Notes under the pieces: generated by a model
The model's input: the letters and a program-made list of their open reading frames with translations, nothing else
Told to the model about the DNA's origin: nothing
The model's database searches: none
Program-made: the position numbers and the translations under genes
Source: RGIG3009 sp045648765
GTDB lineage: Bacteria; Bacillota; Clostridia; Oscillospirales; Acutalibacteraceae
Reading direction: 5' to 3'
NCBI GenBank assembly: GCA_045648765.1
Contig: JAZROQ010000065.1
Span: forward strand, 1 to 24,637
DNA: 24,637 nucleotides
In this document: in pieces, positions 1 through 6,842 of the stretch
How the letters are laid out: each line of letters starts with the position of its first letter
Numbering within the stretch: position 1 is the stretch's first letter

Positions 1-250
1 ACGACATGGCTACGATCCGACTTAAAAACACCGCTTCGGGTACCGCGGCGGCAACCATCGGGTAAATCGAGGCGGGTAACACCGCTTTGACAAGCCCCAC
101 GCCACTGCGCGAAGCCGCGCGGGCAGCAAACATTGCAGCGCCCGCCATGCCGTAACTGCCGCAAACCGAAAGCAGCGTACCATAGGTGCCTTTGTGACTG
201 TCCGACAACCGTTTGGGCAAACAATGCGATACAAATTCCGGATGTGCCAT
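1..250 (-). CDS. nnrD: ADP-dependent NAD(P)H-hydrate dehydratase, N-terminal part (runs off the left edge)
   Basis: The frame opens at ATG 250 behind a perfect AGGAGG (on the minus strand, 7 nt before the ATG) and has no stop before base 1, so only about 83 residues are visible. They contain SHKGTYGTLLSVCGSYGMAG followed by AARAASRSGVGLV and a PASIYPMVAAAVPEAVF stretch. This is the nucleotide-binding start of the YjeF C-terminal/NnrD ribokinase-like fold. The family dehydrates damaged NADHX and NADPHX back to NADH and NADPH, using ADP in bacteria, in the cytoplasm. No epimerase (NnrE) domain lies upstream, so it is either a stand-alone dehydratase or the epimerase gene is elsewhere. An intrinsic terminator sits only a few bases upstream of its ribosome-binding site, so transcription probably depends on readthrough from the 293-811 gene. 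The family call is firm; full length cannot be judged. Confidence 0.85.
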   Translation of the reverse strand, partial: MAHPEFVSHCLPKRLSDSHKGTYGTLLSVCGSYGMAGAAMFAARAASRSGVGLVKAVLPASIYPMVAAAVPEAVFLSRIVAMS

Positions 251-267
251 CCTTAAACCTCCTAAAA

Positions 268-290
268 AAAGCAACCTTGCGGTTGCTTTT
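268..290 (-). terminator. Intrinsic terminator fused to the nnrD ribosome-binding site
   Basis: On the minus strand a GCAACC-gcaa-GGTTGC hairpin is followed by seven T and then immediately by AGGAGG, the Shine-Dalgarno of nnrD. It starts about 3 nt after the stop of the upstream gene. The A-run on the other side makes the hairpin symmetrical. It may terminate only partially, because no promoter fits between it and nnrD. Confidence 0.7.
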
Positions 291-292
291 TG

Positions 293-811
293 TCATTCTT
301 TATCCCATTCCAACTGAATCAAGCGGGGCAACCCTTGATAAAACGAATTTTTTACACGTTCATCGGGCTGAAACACCACCAACGTGTTGCCGTTTTTCTT
401 GCTGTGATACGTGAAATAATATAAATTATCTTCGTTTTGCGAGGGCGCGGCAACCACGGTGCGGTCCATTTTGCGGTTTTGCCATTGAGCGGGGATATAT
501 TTACCCGCGGTTTCAATCTTTTTACCGCTAACCGATACCATACGTTTGCGTTTGCGTTGGGCGATAATGCAATCGATGTCGATGGTGTCGTTGGTGATAC
601 AATATTCGTATTCAATGTTTTGCGCGGTCAGCAAATACCACGCGCCGTAAAACACGCCGGTAATCACCAAGGCGGATAACAGCCCCAAAATGCGCACCAG
701 CAAAATCGAAGCGCCAATCAAAAACACCGCAATTGCACAAACAACGGCAACCGCAACGATTTGTTTTAACGTTTTCTTTCTAACAACAATTTGTTCCACA
801 AACGAATCCAT
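293..811 (-). CDS. Two-helix membrane protein of unknown function (DUF6106-like)
   Basis: A 172-residue protein starting at ATG 811 behind an AGGTGAT ribosome-binding site. It begins with MDSFVEQIVVRKKT, then has two hydrophobic segments at about residues 17-38 and 42-62. A cytoplasmic-looking mixed alpha/beta C-terminal region follows, with a basic RKRKR patch near residue 88. The layout resembles a small Clostridia family that I recall as DUF6106, but I cannot confirm this without a profile search. No catalytic motif is visible and I assign no function. It has its own promoter (833-862) just inside the end of uvrC and is followed by a terminator and then nnrD, so it is probably the first gene of a short unit. 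Its size, good ribosome-binding site and complete frame support a real gene. Confidence 0.75.
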   Translation of the reverse strand: MDSFVEQIVVRKKTLKQIVAVAVVCAIAVFLIGASILLVRILGLLSALVITGVFYGAWYLLTAQNIEYEYCITNDTIDIDCIIAQRKRKRMVSVSGKKIETAGKYIPAQWQNRKMDRTVVAAPSQNEDNLYYFTYHSKKNGNTLVVFQPDERVKNSFYQGLPRLIQLEWDKE

Positions 812-832
812 GGTGTATCACCTCATACTGTT

Positions 833-862
833 AGTATAGCACAAGCAGAAGTGCAAATGCAA
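833..862 (-). promoter_or_regulatory. Sigma-A type promoter for the 293-811 gene
   Basis: On the minus strand the -35 is TTGCAT (862-857), the spacer is 18 nt and the -10 is TATACT (838-833). It starts one base after the uvrC stop codon. Transcription would begin near 826, about 15 nt upstream of the start codon. Confidence 0.6.
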
Positions 863-2701
863 TCAATTTTCTTCAAAAAAATGGCGGTGCACAGCTTCGG
901 CGGCGGGCAACGTCATACCCTTAACGGCGGCAAGTTGTTCCACCGTGGCGCGACGAACGGCAGAAAGCGAACCAAAATGCCGCAACAGCAACGCGGCGCG
1001 CTGTTTGCCGATCCCCGCAATGTCGGTCAGCGAGGAAGCGGTTTGCCGTTTACTGCGTTTTTTGCGGTGGTACCCAATAGCAAAACGGTGCACTTCTTCT
1101 TGAATGGCCGAAACGAGCGAAAACGCGCTGCGGCGGGATTGAATGAATAATTCTTCACCCAAAGCCGTAATCGCGCGGGTGCGGTGGTGATTGTCTTTGA
1201 CCATACCAAAAACAGGAATGTCATATCCAAAACTGTCAACGAGCGGTTTGACAACCGACACTTGCCCTTTGCCGCCATCGAGCAAAATCAGATCGGGTAA
1301 CACGCCAAAACCGTTTTTGGTACCTTTGTGTTGTTCGTATTCGCGCAAACGGCGTTCCAACACTTCGCGCAAACAAGCGGTGTCGTCTTGCCCCACAACG
1401 GTTTTAATTTCAAAACGACGGTAATCGGATTTTTTGGGCTTTCCGTTTTGGAACACCACCATACCGCCCACTACGTCACTGCCGCCGGTGTGCGAAATAT
1501 CGTAGCTTTCAATGCGGGCAGGAGGAGTGGACAATCCCAACAAATTTTGCAATTCTTCCAAGGCGGTCACTGCCGCGCCGCCCATGTTCAGCTGTTCTGC
1601 CACTCGTTCGGCGGCGTTGTCGCGGCACATACCAAGCAAGTGCGCTTGTTCACCTTTTTGCGGATACAAGAATTTTACATTGTAGCGTTTGTTTGCCGTT
1701 TTGGTTAACCATTCTTCAAGCAGTGCGGCGTCTTCCACCTCACCGTCCACCGAAATGCGCGGCGGAATGGAAGAACGAAGCGAATAATACCGCCGGATAA
1801 ATTCGGCACGAAGTGACGGCAACTCTGCCGACGGTTCCACCAAAAAATGTTCGCGGTCGCAAAGCGCGCCGTCGGCAAACCGAAACACCTCAAAACAGCC
1901 CACGTTTTGCGAACTGACAAAAGCGATAATATCTTGTTCTTTCACCGAAGAACGCACCACTTTTTGTTTTTGGTTCAATTTTTCCAACGCGCGAATACGG
2001 TCGCGTAACCGCGCGGCGGTTTCAAAATCCAAGTTTTCGGCGGCGGTGTTCATACGTTCGGTCAGCAAACGAATCAACTTGGTGCTGCCTTGCGTTAAAT
2101 ACGTTATGGCTTGTTCTACTCGCTCGGCGTATTCTTCGGGGGAAACCCGCCCACTGCACGGTGCACAGCATTGCCCGATATGGTGGTTCAGACACGGCCG
2201 TTCTTGGCACCGCCCAAATTGCAACGGTTTGCGGCAGGTGGGAAGCAAAAACAATTTGTTTACCTCATCCACAGCCTGCTTGACAATAAACGAGCTGACA
2301 TACGGTCCCAAATATTGCGCACCGTCGTCGGGTTTTTGCAAGGCGGCGGTAATGCGGGAATAGGGAGGAGGGGAAATACGAATATAATGATACCCTTTGT
2401 CGTCTTTTAACAAAATATTATATTTTGGAGAATACTGCTTTATGAGAGAACATTCCAACACCAACGCTTCAAATTCGCTGCCTGTCACAATGTAATCAAA
2501 ACGGTCTACGTGGCACACCATTTGGCGCACCTTTTCGGTGTGGTTGGTATCCGAGCCGAAATATTGACTCACGCGGTTTTTAAGCACTTTGGCTTTACCA
2601 ATGTAAATAACGGCGCCTTTTTTGTCTTTCATAATATACACGCCGGGCGAGAGCGGCAAAGCCATGGCTTTTTTGCGCAGTTCGGCACGTTTTTCTTCCA
2701 T
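863..2701 (-). CDS. uvrC: Excinuclease ABC subunit C (UvrC)
   Basis: A 612-residue UvrC, the nuclease that cuts on both sides of a DNA lesion held by UvrB during nucleotide excision repair. ATG 2701 is chosen because AAGGAGG lies 6 nt before it; an upstream in-frame extension to 2743 would run through the terminator. A GIY-YIG nuclease domain is at residues 16-95 (G20-V-Y and Y33-I-G). A cysteine group at 156, 165, 170, 178/179 and 182 matches the Fe-S-type cysteines of UvrC. A UVR (UvrB-binding) motif lies near 215-250, the RNase H-like endonuclease domain roughly at 265-540, and a C-terminal helix-hairpin-helix pair with DIAGIGKQRA at about 555-610. Length is normal for the family. It follows ptsH, with an intrinsic terminator between the two and no room for a promoter, so readthrough from ptsH is likely. 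Confidence 0.97.
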   Translation of the reverse strand: MEEKRAELRKKAMALPLSPGVYIMKDKKGAVIYIGKAKVLKNRVSQYFGSDTNHTEKVRQMVCHVDRFDYIVTGSEFEALVLECSLIKQYSPKYNILLKDDKGYHYIRISPPPYSRITAALQKPDDGAQYLGPYVSSFIVKQAVDEVNKLFLLPTCRKPLQFGRCQERPCLNHHIGQCCAPCSGRVSPEEYAERVEQAITYLTQGSTKLIRLLTERMNTAAENLDFETAARLRDRIRALEKLNQKQKVVRSSVKEQDIIAFVSSQNVGCFEVFRFADGALCDREHFLVEPSAELPSLRAEFIRRYYSLRSSIPPRISVDGEVEDAALLEEWLTKTANKRYNVKFLYPQKGEQAHLLGMCRDNAAERVAEQLNMGGAAVTALEELQNLLGLSTPPARIESYDISHTGGSDVVGGMVVFQNGKPKKSDYRRFEIKTVVGQDDTACLREVLERRLREYEQHKGTKNGFGVLPDLILLDGGKGQVSVVKPLVDSFGYDIPVFGMVKDNHHRTRAITALGEELFIQSRRSAFSLVSAIQEEVHRFAIGYHRKKRSKRQTASSLTDIAGIGKQRAALLLRHFGSLSAVRRATVEQLAAVKGMTLPAAEAVHRHFFEEN

Positions 2702-2720
2702 TCGTATCCTCCTTTCCCAC

Positions 2721-2752
2721 AAAAAAAGCGCAGCCGATTTCACGGTTGCGCT
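2721..2752 (-). terminator. Intrinsic terminator after ptsH, directly before the uvrC ribosome-binding site
   Basis: Nine base pairs (2728-2736 with 2743-2751, one G.T) with a 6-nt loop, followed on the minus strand by seven T (2727-2721). The uvrC AAGGAGG begins about 6 nt later. Confidence 0.8.
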
Positions 2753-2760
2753 TTTGGTTT

Positions 2761-3027
2761 TTATTGTTCGTTAAAACCCGATTGCACCAACGCCACCAAA
2801 GCGTCAACAGCGGTTTCTTCGTCGTTGCCGTCGGCAATAATGCGGATGTTGGTACCGCCAACAATGCCCAGCGACAAAACGCCCAACAAACTTTTGGCGT
2901 TAACACGGCGTTCCTCTTTTTCTACCCAAATGGACGATTTGTATTCGTTGGCTTTTTGGATGAAAAACGTGGCAGGACGAGCATGTAACCCCACTTGATT
3001 TTGCACCAATACATCTTTTACATACAT
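2761..3027 (-). CDS. ptsH: HPr family phosphocarrier protein
   Basis: An 88-residue HPr. The active-site motif is V12-G-L-H15-A-R-P-A, where His15 receives phosphate from enzyme I and passes it to PTS EIIA domains. The regulatory serine is also present at the expected position, N43-A-K-S46-L-L-G. In Firmicutes this serine is phosphorylated by HPr kinase to drive CcpA-dependent catabolite repression. Having both residues argues for HPr rather than the regulator-only Crh, which lacks the histidine. The start at ATG 3027 has an AAAGGAG ribosome-binding site. It carries its own promoter at 3101-3128 and a strong terminator just after the stop, suggesting a mainly monocistronic transcript with some readthrough into uvrC. 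No enzyme I or EII genes are in the window. Confidence 0.95.
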   Translation of the reverse strand: MYVKDVLVQNQVGLHARPATFFIQKANEYKSSIWVEKEERRVNAKSLLGVLSLGIVGGTNIRIIADGNDEETAVDALVALVQSGFNEQ

Positions 3028-3100
3028 AACCGTAAACTCCTTTTGCTGTATCTTTAAACAGTATTTTTCTAAAAAATTGTTATTCCAATTTGATACTTAT

Positions 3101-3128
3101 ATTATACCACAAAAAAAGGGGTGGTCAA
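3101..3128 (-). promoter_or_regulatory. Sigma-A promoter for ptsH
   Basis: On the minus strand TTGACC (3128-3123), a 16-nt spacer and a perfect TATAAT (3106-3101). The predicted leader is about 70 nt. The rest of the 200-base gap between ptsH and trmD has only a weak CCAC-cgtt-GTGG hairpin after trmD (about 3206-3217) and no gene that I can see. Confidence 0.75.
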
Positions 3129-3228
3129 ACAAAAAAACGCAAGCATAATAAATTTTGGTTGCCTGCCCTATTTTGAAAAAAACGTATAGGTCGCAATTGT
3201 GCAGTTTAACCACAACGGTGGATAACTT

Positions 3229-3966
3229 TTATTCAGTTTTCCGTTTTTGTTCTTCTAACCACATTTTTTCTTTGGGAGTCAACTGTGCGTTTTCGAGCAT
3301 ATCGGGACGATGCTCCAACGTGCGTTTAAGCGATTGTTCCCGTCGCCAACGAGCAATGTTTTCGTGATGACCCGAAAGCAAAACTTCAGGCACTTCTCGG
3401 CCCTCCCACACGGCAGGGCGCGTGTATTGCGGATATTCCAAAAGTGACGAAAAATGGCTTTCTTCCGTAAAGCACGTTTCGTCCGATAACACACCGGGAA
3501 TCATTCGCGCTACGCAATCCGTCAATACCATGGCGGGTAATTCACCGCCGGTCAACACGTAGTCACCAATCGAGATTTGTTCGTCAACCAGCGCTTCAAT
3601 CACGCGTTCGTCCACGCCCTCGTAGTGACCGCACAGCAAACACAGTTCGGGCAACTGTGCCAGTTCTTTGGCGCGTTGTTGGGTCAGCGTTTTGCCCTGC
3701 GGTGACAGATAAATCAAGTGTGGACGGTGACCAATATCTTCGCACACCGCGCGAAAACAATCGGCAATCGGTTGCGCAAACATCACCATGCCCATACCAC
3801 CGCCATAGGGGTAATCGTCCACTTGTTTTTGGCGGTTTTCGGTGTAATCGCGAATCTGGTGACACCGAATATCCAAAATCCCGCGCTGTCTGGCACGGCC
3901 GATAATGCTTTCGCCAAGCACCGCATTGCACGAGTCGGGAAACAAGGTAAGCAAATCAATTCTCAT
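3229..3966 (-). CDS. trmD: tRNA (guanine-37-N1)-methyltransferase
   Basis: A 245-residue TrmD, which methylates G37 next to the anticodon with S-adenosylmethionine and prevents frameshifting. Visible signatures are the DDYPYGGGMGMVM region (51-63), YLSPQGK (86-92), LCGHYEGVDERV (111-122), and the knot-forming ISIGDYVLTGGELPA (131-145). These are followed by a TD150 that aligns with the catalytic aspartate of characterised TrmD. ATG 3966 is preferred over TTG 3972 because the AGGA element lies about 10 nt before the ATG. The start overlaps the end of rimM by 11 nt, so the two are probably translationally coupled. In many bacteria rplS follows trmD; here the next 200 bases hold no rplS and the unit appears to end. 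TrmD is normally essential. Confidence 0.97.
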   Translation of the reverse strand: MRIDLLTLFPDSCNAVLGESIIGRARQRGILDIRCHQIRDYTENRQKQVDDYPYGGGMGMVMFAQPIADCFRAVCEDIGHRPHLIYLSPQGKTLTQQRAKELAQLPELCLLCGHYEGVDERVIEALVDEQISIGDYVLTGGELPAMVLTDCVARMIPGVLSDETCFTEESHFSSLLEYPQYTRPAVWEGREVPEVLLSGHHENIARWRREQSLKRTLEHRPDMLENAQLTPKEKMWLEEQKRKTE

Positions 3967-4474
3967 CGTCAAACAATCCTAACATAGGTGTAATGCGAAT
4001 CACACCGTTATCAATATCCACTGCACGAATAATGTCGGGAATGGCAGGGATCAGCACTTCTTTTCCCGCAGGGGTTTTCAGGTGGTACACGTCGTTGGCA
4101 CCGGTGGAGGTCACGTCGGTACATTCTCCGTAAACCTCACGTGTTGTTTCGTCCACTACCGAAAGACCAATCAAATCGCAAATGAAATATTGCCCTTTTT
4201 CGAGCTTTACGTCTTTGCGGTGCAAATAAAGCATTTTCCCGCGCAAAGCGGCAGCCTCTTCCACCGTGTCAATACCGTCCAGTTTGATCAAAGCCAGATT
4301 TTTGTGTGCGCGACCTTTGGCACGTACCGCCTTTTCGCCGTTTTTGTCCAAATACAAGGTGCGCAAACGCGCCAACACTTCGGGCGAATCACATTCGGGA
4401 CGCACGCGCAATTCCCCGCGAACGCCGTGGGTGCCCACCACTTCACCGGCTTCCAAAAACAGTTGTTTTGCCAT
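3956..4474 (-). CDS. rimM: Ribosome maturation factor RimM
   Basis: A 172-residue RimM, which binds ribosomal protein S19 and helps fold the 3' domain of 16S rRNA in the 30S subunit. The N-terminal half has the family motif AGEVVGTHGVRGELRV. The middle KLEKGQYFICDLIGLSV opens the PRC-barrel-like C-terminal domain, and the protein ends with VLIPAIPDIIRAVDI and an acidic tail. The start at ATG 4474 is set by AGGAGGAAGT directly upstream; an extension to 4525 would translate the terminator hairpin and is rejected. It lies between khpA and trmD in the conserved order ffh-rpsP-khpA-rimM-trmD. An intrinsic terminator touching its ribosome-binding site suggests that rimM-trmD are expressed below rpsP-khpA. 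Confidence 0.95.
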   Translation of the reverse strand: MAKQLFLEAGEVVGTHGVRGELRVRPECDSPEVLARLRTLYLDKNGEKAVRAKGRAHKNLALIKLDGIDTVEEAAALRGKMLYLHRKDVKLEKGQYFICDLIGLSVVDETTREVYGECTDVTSTGANDVYHLKTPAGKEVLIPAIPDIIRAVDIDNGVIRITPMLGLFDDEN

Positions 4475-4484
4475 ACTTCCTCCT

Positions 4485-4521
4485 AAAAAAACCTCCCGAA
4501 AAATAAAACGGGAGGTTTTTT
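4485..4521 (-). terminator. Intrinsic terminator after khpA, fused to the rimM ribosome-binding site
   Basis: ACCTCCCG (4491-4498) pairs with CGGGAGGT (4509-4516), extended by the flanking A and T runs, with a 10-nt loop. On the minus strand the T-run is followed at once by AGGAGG of rimM. The CCTCCC arm is also complementary to that Shine-Dalgarno, so two pairings compete. It may act as a partial terminator or a translation control element. Confidence 0.75.
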
Positions 4522-4524
4522 GCA

Positions 4525-4761
4525 TTAGTCGTCGATTTCCACCGAAACCTTAGCGTCTTGACGGTTGGCGGCGGCGCGCATGACCACGCGCATTGCTTTG
4601 GCAATGCGGCCTTGCTTACCGATAACGCGGCCCATATCGTCAGCCGCTACGTTAAGATGAAACACAATGGTTCCGTCTTCCAACGGCTCGTCTTGCGTGA
4701 CAGTTACTGCATCCGGTTGTTCAACCAAACCGCGTGCAATGGTCAGCAACAAATCTTTCAT
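4525..4761 (-). CDS. khpA: KH-domain RNA-binding protein KhpA
   Basis: A 78-residue single-KH protein of the KhpA/YlqC family. The RNA-binding GXXG loop is seen as R45-V-I-G48-K-Q-G51-R. The usual short acidic strand (FHLNVAADDMG) precedes it and a basic helix (AKAMRVVMRAAANRQ) follows. In Gram-positive bacteria KhpA forms a dimer with KhpB/EloR and influences cell elongation and small-RNA biology. It sits in its usual place between rpsP and rimM, 18 nt after the rpsP stop. The start at ATG 4761 follows an AAGGCTGG-like weak ribosome-binding site. Length is typical. Confidence 0.93.
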   Translation of the reverse strand: MKDLLLTIARGLVEQPDAVTVTQDEPLEDGTIVFHLNVAADDMGRVIGKQGRIAKAMRVVMRAAANRQDAKVSVEIDD

Positions 4762-4779
4762 GTGTTAAACCAGCCTTTC

Positions 4780-5019
4780 TTAGATGCCGGCTTTTTTCAG
4801 AAGAGCCTTTACGGTATCGGTCGGTTGAGCACCGTTAGCAATCCATTTTTTTGCTTTTTCAGTATCAATTTTGATAACAGCGGGTTCTTGCAACGGATTG
4901 TAATAGCCGAGTTCTTCAATGAAACGGCCATCGCGGGGATAACGAGAATCCGCCACTACTACACGATAAAACGGGGATTTTTTTGCACCCATGCGGCGCA
5001 ATCTGATTTTTACTGCCAT
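4780..5019 (-). CDS. rpsP: 30S ribosomal protein S16
   Basis: A 79-residue S16, a primary component of the 30S subunit 5' domain. The N-terminus MAVKIRLRRMGAKKSPFYRV and the VVADSRYPRDGRFIEELGYY stretch are diagnostic. ATG 5019 is chosen because GGAGGTACTTATC precedes it; an upstream in-frame ATG at 5067 lacks a ribosome-binding site and adds a non-conserved leader. The 62-base gap to ffh contains a perfect 8-bp AT-rich inverted repeat (5063-5070 with 5072-5079). Its loop is a single base, so it is more likely to melt or act as a processing site than to terminate. Confidence 0.97.
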   Translation of the reverse strand: MAVKIRLRRMGAKKSPFYRVVVADSRYPRDGRFIEELGYYNPLQEPAVIKIDTEKAKKWIANGAQPTDTVKALLKKAGI

Positions 5020-5081
5020 GATAAGTACCTCCACAAATGTTTTTATTTTTAAAAATATATTCTTCAATATAATATTGAATA

Positions 5082-6437
5082 CTAAAAACCAAAGGGGTTT
5101 AAGCCCCTGCCGCCAAAGCCCATCGGCATCGAGCGGCCACCTTTTTTGCCCATGCTCTTCATCTTTTTCATGAGTTGACGCATGGATTCATATTGTTTGA
5201 GCAACCGATTCACATCTTCCACCCGCATTCCGCTGCCCGCGGCAATACGACGTTTGCGGGAAGGATTGATAATCGAGGGTTTTTCACGTTCTTTTTTCGT
5301 CATGGAAAGGATAATCGCTTCCACTCTGGCAAATTGGCGTTCATCAATATCCACGTCTTTGAGTTGTTTGCCCATACCGGGAATCATCCCAAGCAGACTT
5401 TTGATATCACCCATTTTTTGAATTTGACGGAATTGGTCCAACATATCGTTAAAATCAAACGAATCTTGTTGCAATTTTTTGGCAAGTTCTTCGGCCTCGC
5501 GGTCGTCGATTTGTTGTTGCGCTTTTTCGATCAGCGACATCACGTCGCCCATACCCAAAATACGCGACGCCATACGTGCAGGATGAAACACTTCAAATTC
5601 GTCGAGTTTTTCACCCGTACCCGCAAATTTGATAGGCTTGCCGGTGACAGCGCGTACCGAAAGAGCGGCACCGCCGCGGGTATCGCCGTCTAACTTGGTA
5701 AGGATAACGCCGCTGATTTCGAGCAACTCGTTAAATGCCGTTGCCACGTTGACCGCATCTTGACCGGTCATGGAGTCCACGACCAACAAAATTTCTTGCG
5801 GGGCTACCGCTTCGTTAATGTTTTTGAGTTCCGCCATCAATTCTTCGTCTACGTGCAGACGACCGGCGGTATCCAAAATCACATAATCGTTGCCGTAATC
5901 CTTGGCGTGTTTCACAGCTTCTTTGGCGGTGGTAACAGGGTTTTGTGTGCCGCGTTCAAACACGGGAATCCCCGCTTTTTCACCCACCACTTGCAACTGC
6001 GTAATCGCAGCGGGGCGATAAATGTCACACGCGACCAACAACGGACGATGCCCTTGCGCTTTGAGCATTTTTGCCAACTTGGCGGAATGAGTGGTTTTAC
6101 CCGAACCTTGCAAACCGCACATCATCACCACGCACGGCGGATGATTGGCATTTGCCAAGCGACTGGCTTCACCGCCCATCAGTGTGGTGAGTTCTTCGTT
6201 AACAAGTTTGATAACCATTTGTGCCGGAGTCAAACTTTCCATCACCTGTTCGCCAATGGCGCGTTCGGCAACCGAAGCGGTAAACTCTTTGGCAACCTTG
6301 TAGTTAACGTCGGCTTCCAGCAACGCAAGGCGCACTTCGCGCATTGCTTCTTTGACATCGGCTTCGGTGAGCCGACCTTTGTTTTTCAGCCGTTTGAAAG
6401 CGGCGGAAAGTTTATCGGACAGTCCTTCAAAAGCCAC
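5082..6437 (-). CDS. ffh: Signal recognition particle protein Ffh (SRP54)
   Basis: A 451-residue SRP GTPase, which with SRP RNA and FtsY targets nascent membrane proteins to the translocon. The N domain is at residues 1-95. The G domain has GLQGSGKTT (108-116), DTAGR (189-193) and TKLDGD (247-252). The C-terminal M domain is methionine-rich (LLGMIPGMGKQ, MRQLMKKMKSMGKKGG), and the tail is Gly/Met-rich. Translation starts at a GTG (6437) behind AAAGGTAG; no better ATG exists nearby. It begins 8 nt after ylxM ends, in the conserved ylxM-ffh-rpsP order. I found no recognisable SRP RNA signature in the structured RNA region upstream. Confidence 0.98.
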   Translation of the reverse strand: MAFEGLSDKLSAAFKRLKNKGRLTEADVKEAMREVRLALLEADVNYKVAKEFTASVAERAIGEQVMESLTPAQMVIKLVNEELTTLMGGEASRLANANHPPCVVMMCGLQGSGKTTHSAKLAKMLKAQGHRPLLVACDIYRPAAITQLQVVGEKAGIPVFERGTQNPVTTAKEAVKHAKDYGNDYVILDTAGRLHVDEELMAELKNINEAVAPQEILLVVDSMTGQDAVNVATAFNELLEISGVILTKLDGDTRGGAALSVRAVTGKPIKFAGTGEKLDEFEVFHPARMASRILGMGDVMSLIEKAQQQIDDREAEELAKKLQQDSFDFNDMLDQFRQIQKMGDIKSLLGMIPGMGKQLKDVDIDERQFARVEAIILSMTKKEREKPSIINPSRKRRIAAGSGMRVEDVNRLLKQYESMRQLMKKMKSMGKKGGRSMPMGFGGRGLNPFGF

Positions 6438-6444
6438 AGAAAGC

Positions 6445-6810
6445 CTACCTTTCTTTCAAATCTTCCGCCACGGCAATAATGCGCTTGGCGCGGTCTTCAA
6501 TATCGCGGGAATACCCGTAACGATCGTTTAAAACCGAGATTTCTTTGGCGGCTTTGCAAATGACGTCAAAACCGTCAGCCATTTCCCGAAACCGTTTGGC
6601 AAGCTGCAAGCGATCTTCCATTTCCAGCATTTGCATTTCGGCTCGTTTGAGCGCGTCGCGCACACCTTGACGGGTGATGTGTTGATTTTCTGCAATTTCG
6701 GAGAGGGATAAATCTTCTTCGTAATACAGCTCAATCACATTGCGTTGTTTTTCGGTTAACATTTCACCGTAAAAATCGAACAACCAGGCGATTTCCATAT
6801 TTTTCGGCAT
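6445..6810 (-). CDS. ylxM: YlxM/p13-family DNA-binding protein
   Basis: A 121-residue protein of the YlxM (UPF0122) family. Residues about 18-66 form a sigma-70 region-4-like helix-turn-helix: LTEKQRNVIELYYEEDLSLS, then EIAENQHITRQGVRDALKRA. A long charged helix (ALKRAEMQMLEMEDRLQ) and a helical C-terminal half follow. The family nearly always sits next to ffh and has been linked to modulation of the SRP pathway, though its mechanism is not settled. The start at ATG 6810 has an AAAGGAGAATAAATC ribosome-binding site. It is the first gene of the unit; the structured RNA element at 6843-7168 occupies its leader. Confidence 0.93.
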   Translation of the reverse strand: MPKNMEIAWLFDFYGEMLTEKQRNVIELYYEEDLSLSEIAENQHITRQGVRDALKRAEMQMLEMEDRLQLAKRFREMADGFDVICKAAKEISVLNDRYGYSRDIEDRAKRIIAVAEDLKER

Positions 6811-6842
6811 GATTTATTCTCCTTTCTTTAAAAATCAACGAC

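Noticed and set aside
3212..3232. DnaA box-like TTATCCACC on the minus strand after trmD
   Set aside because: A single near-match with no cluster, no AT-rich unwinding element and no dnaA/dnaN nearby; not an origin.
4475..4525. N-terminal extension of rimM to base 4525
   Set aside because: It would be translated from the terminator hairpin, overlap the khpA stop and lack a ribosome-binding site, while ATG 4474 has AGGAGG.
5063..5079. Perfect AT-rich inverted repeat between ffh and rpsP as a terminator
   Set aside because: The arms are AT-only apart from one C/G pair, the loop is a single base, and no T-run follows in the direction of transcription.
5760..6479. Long open frame (239 codons) on the plus strand opposite ffh
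   Set aside because: It is antisense to a certain gene, has no recognisable domain and a composition expected from the codon bias of the opposite strand. Similar antisense frames lie opposite galK (20600-21538), era (12017-12730) and mutS2 (13967-14692 and 15367-16185).
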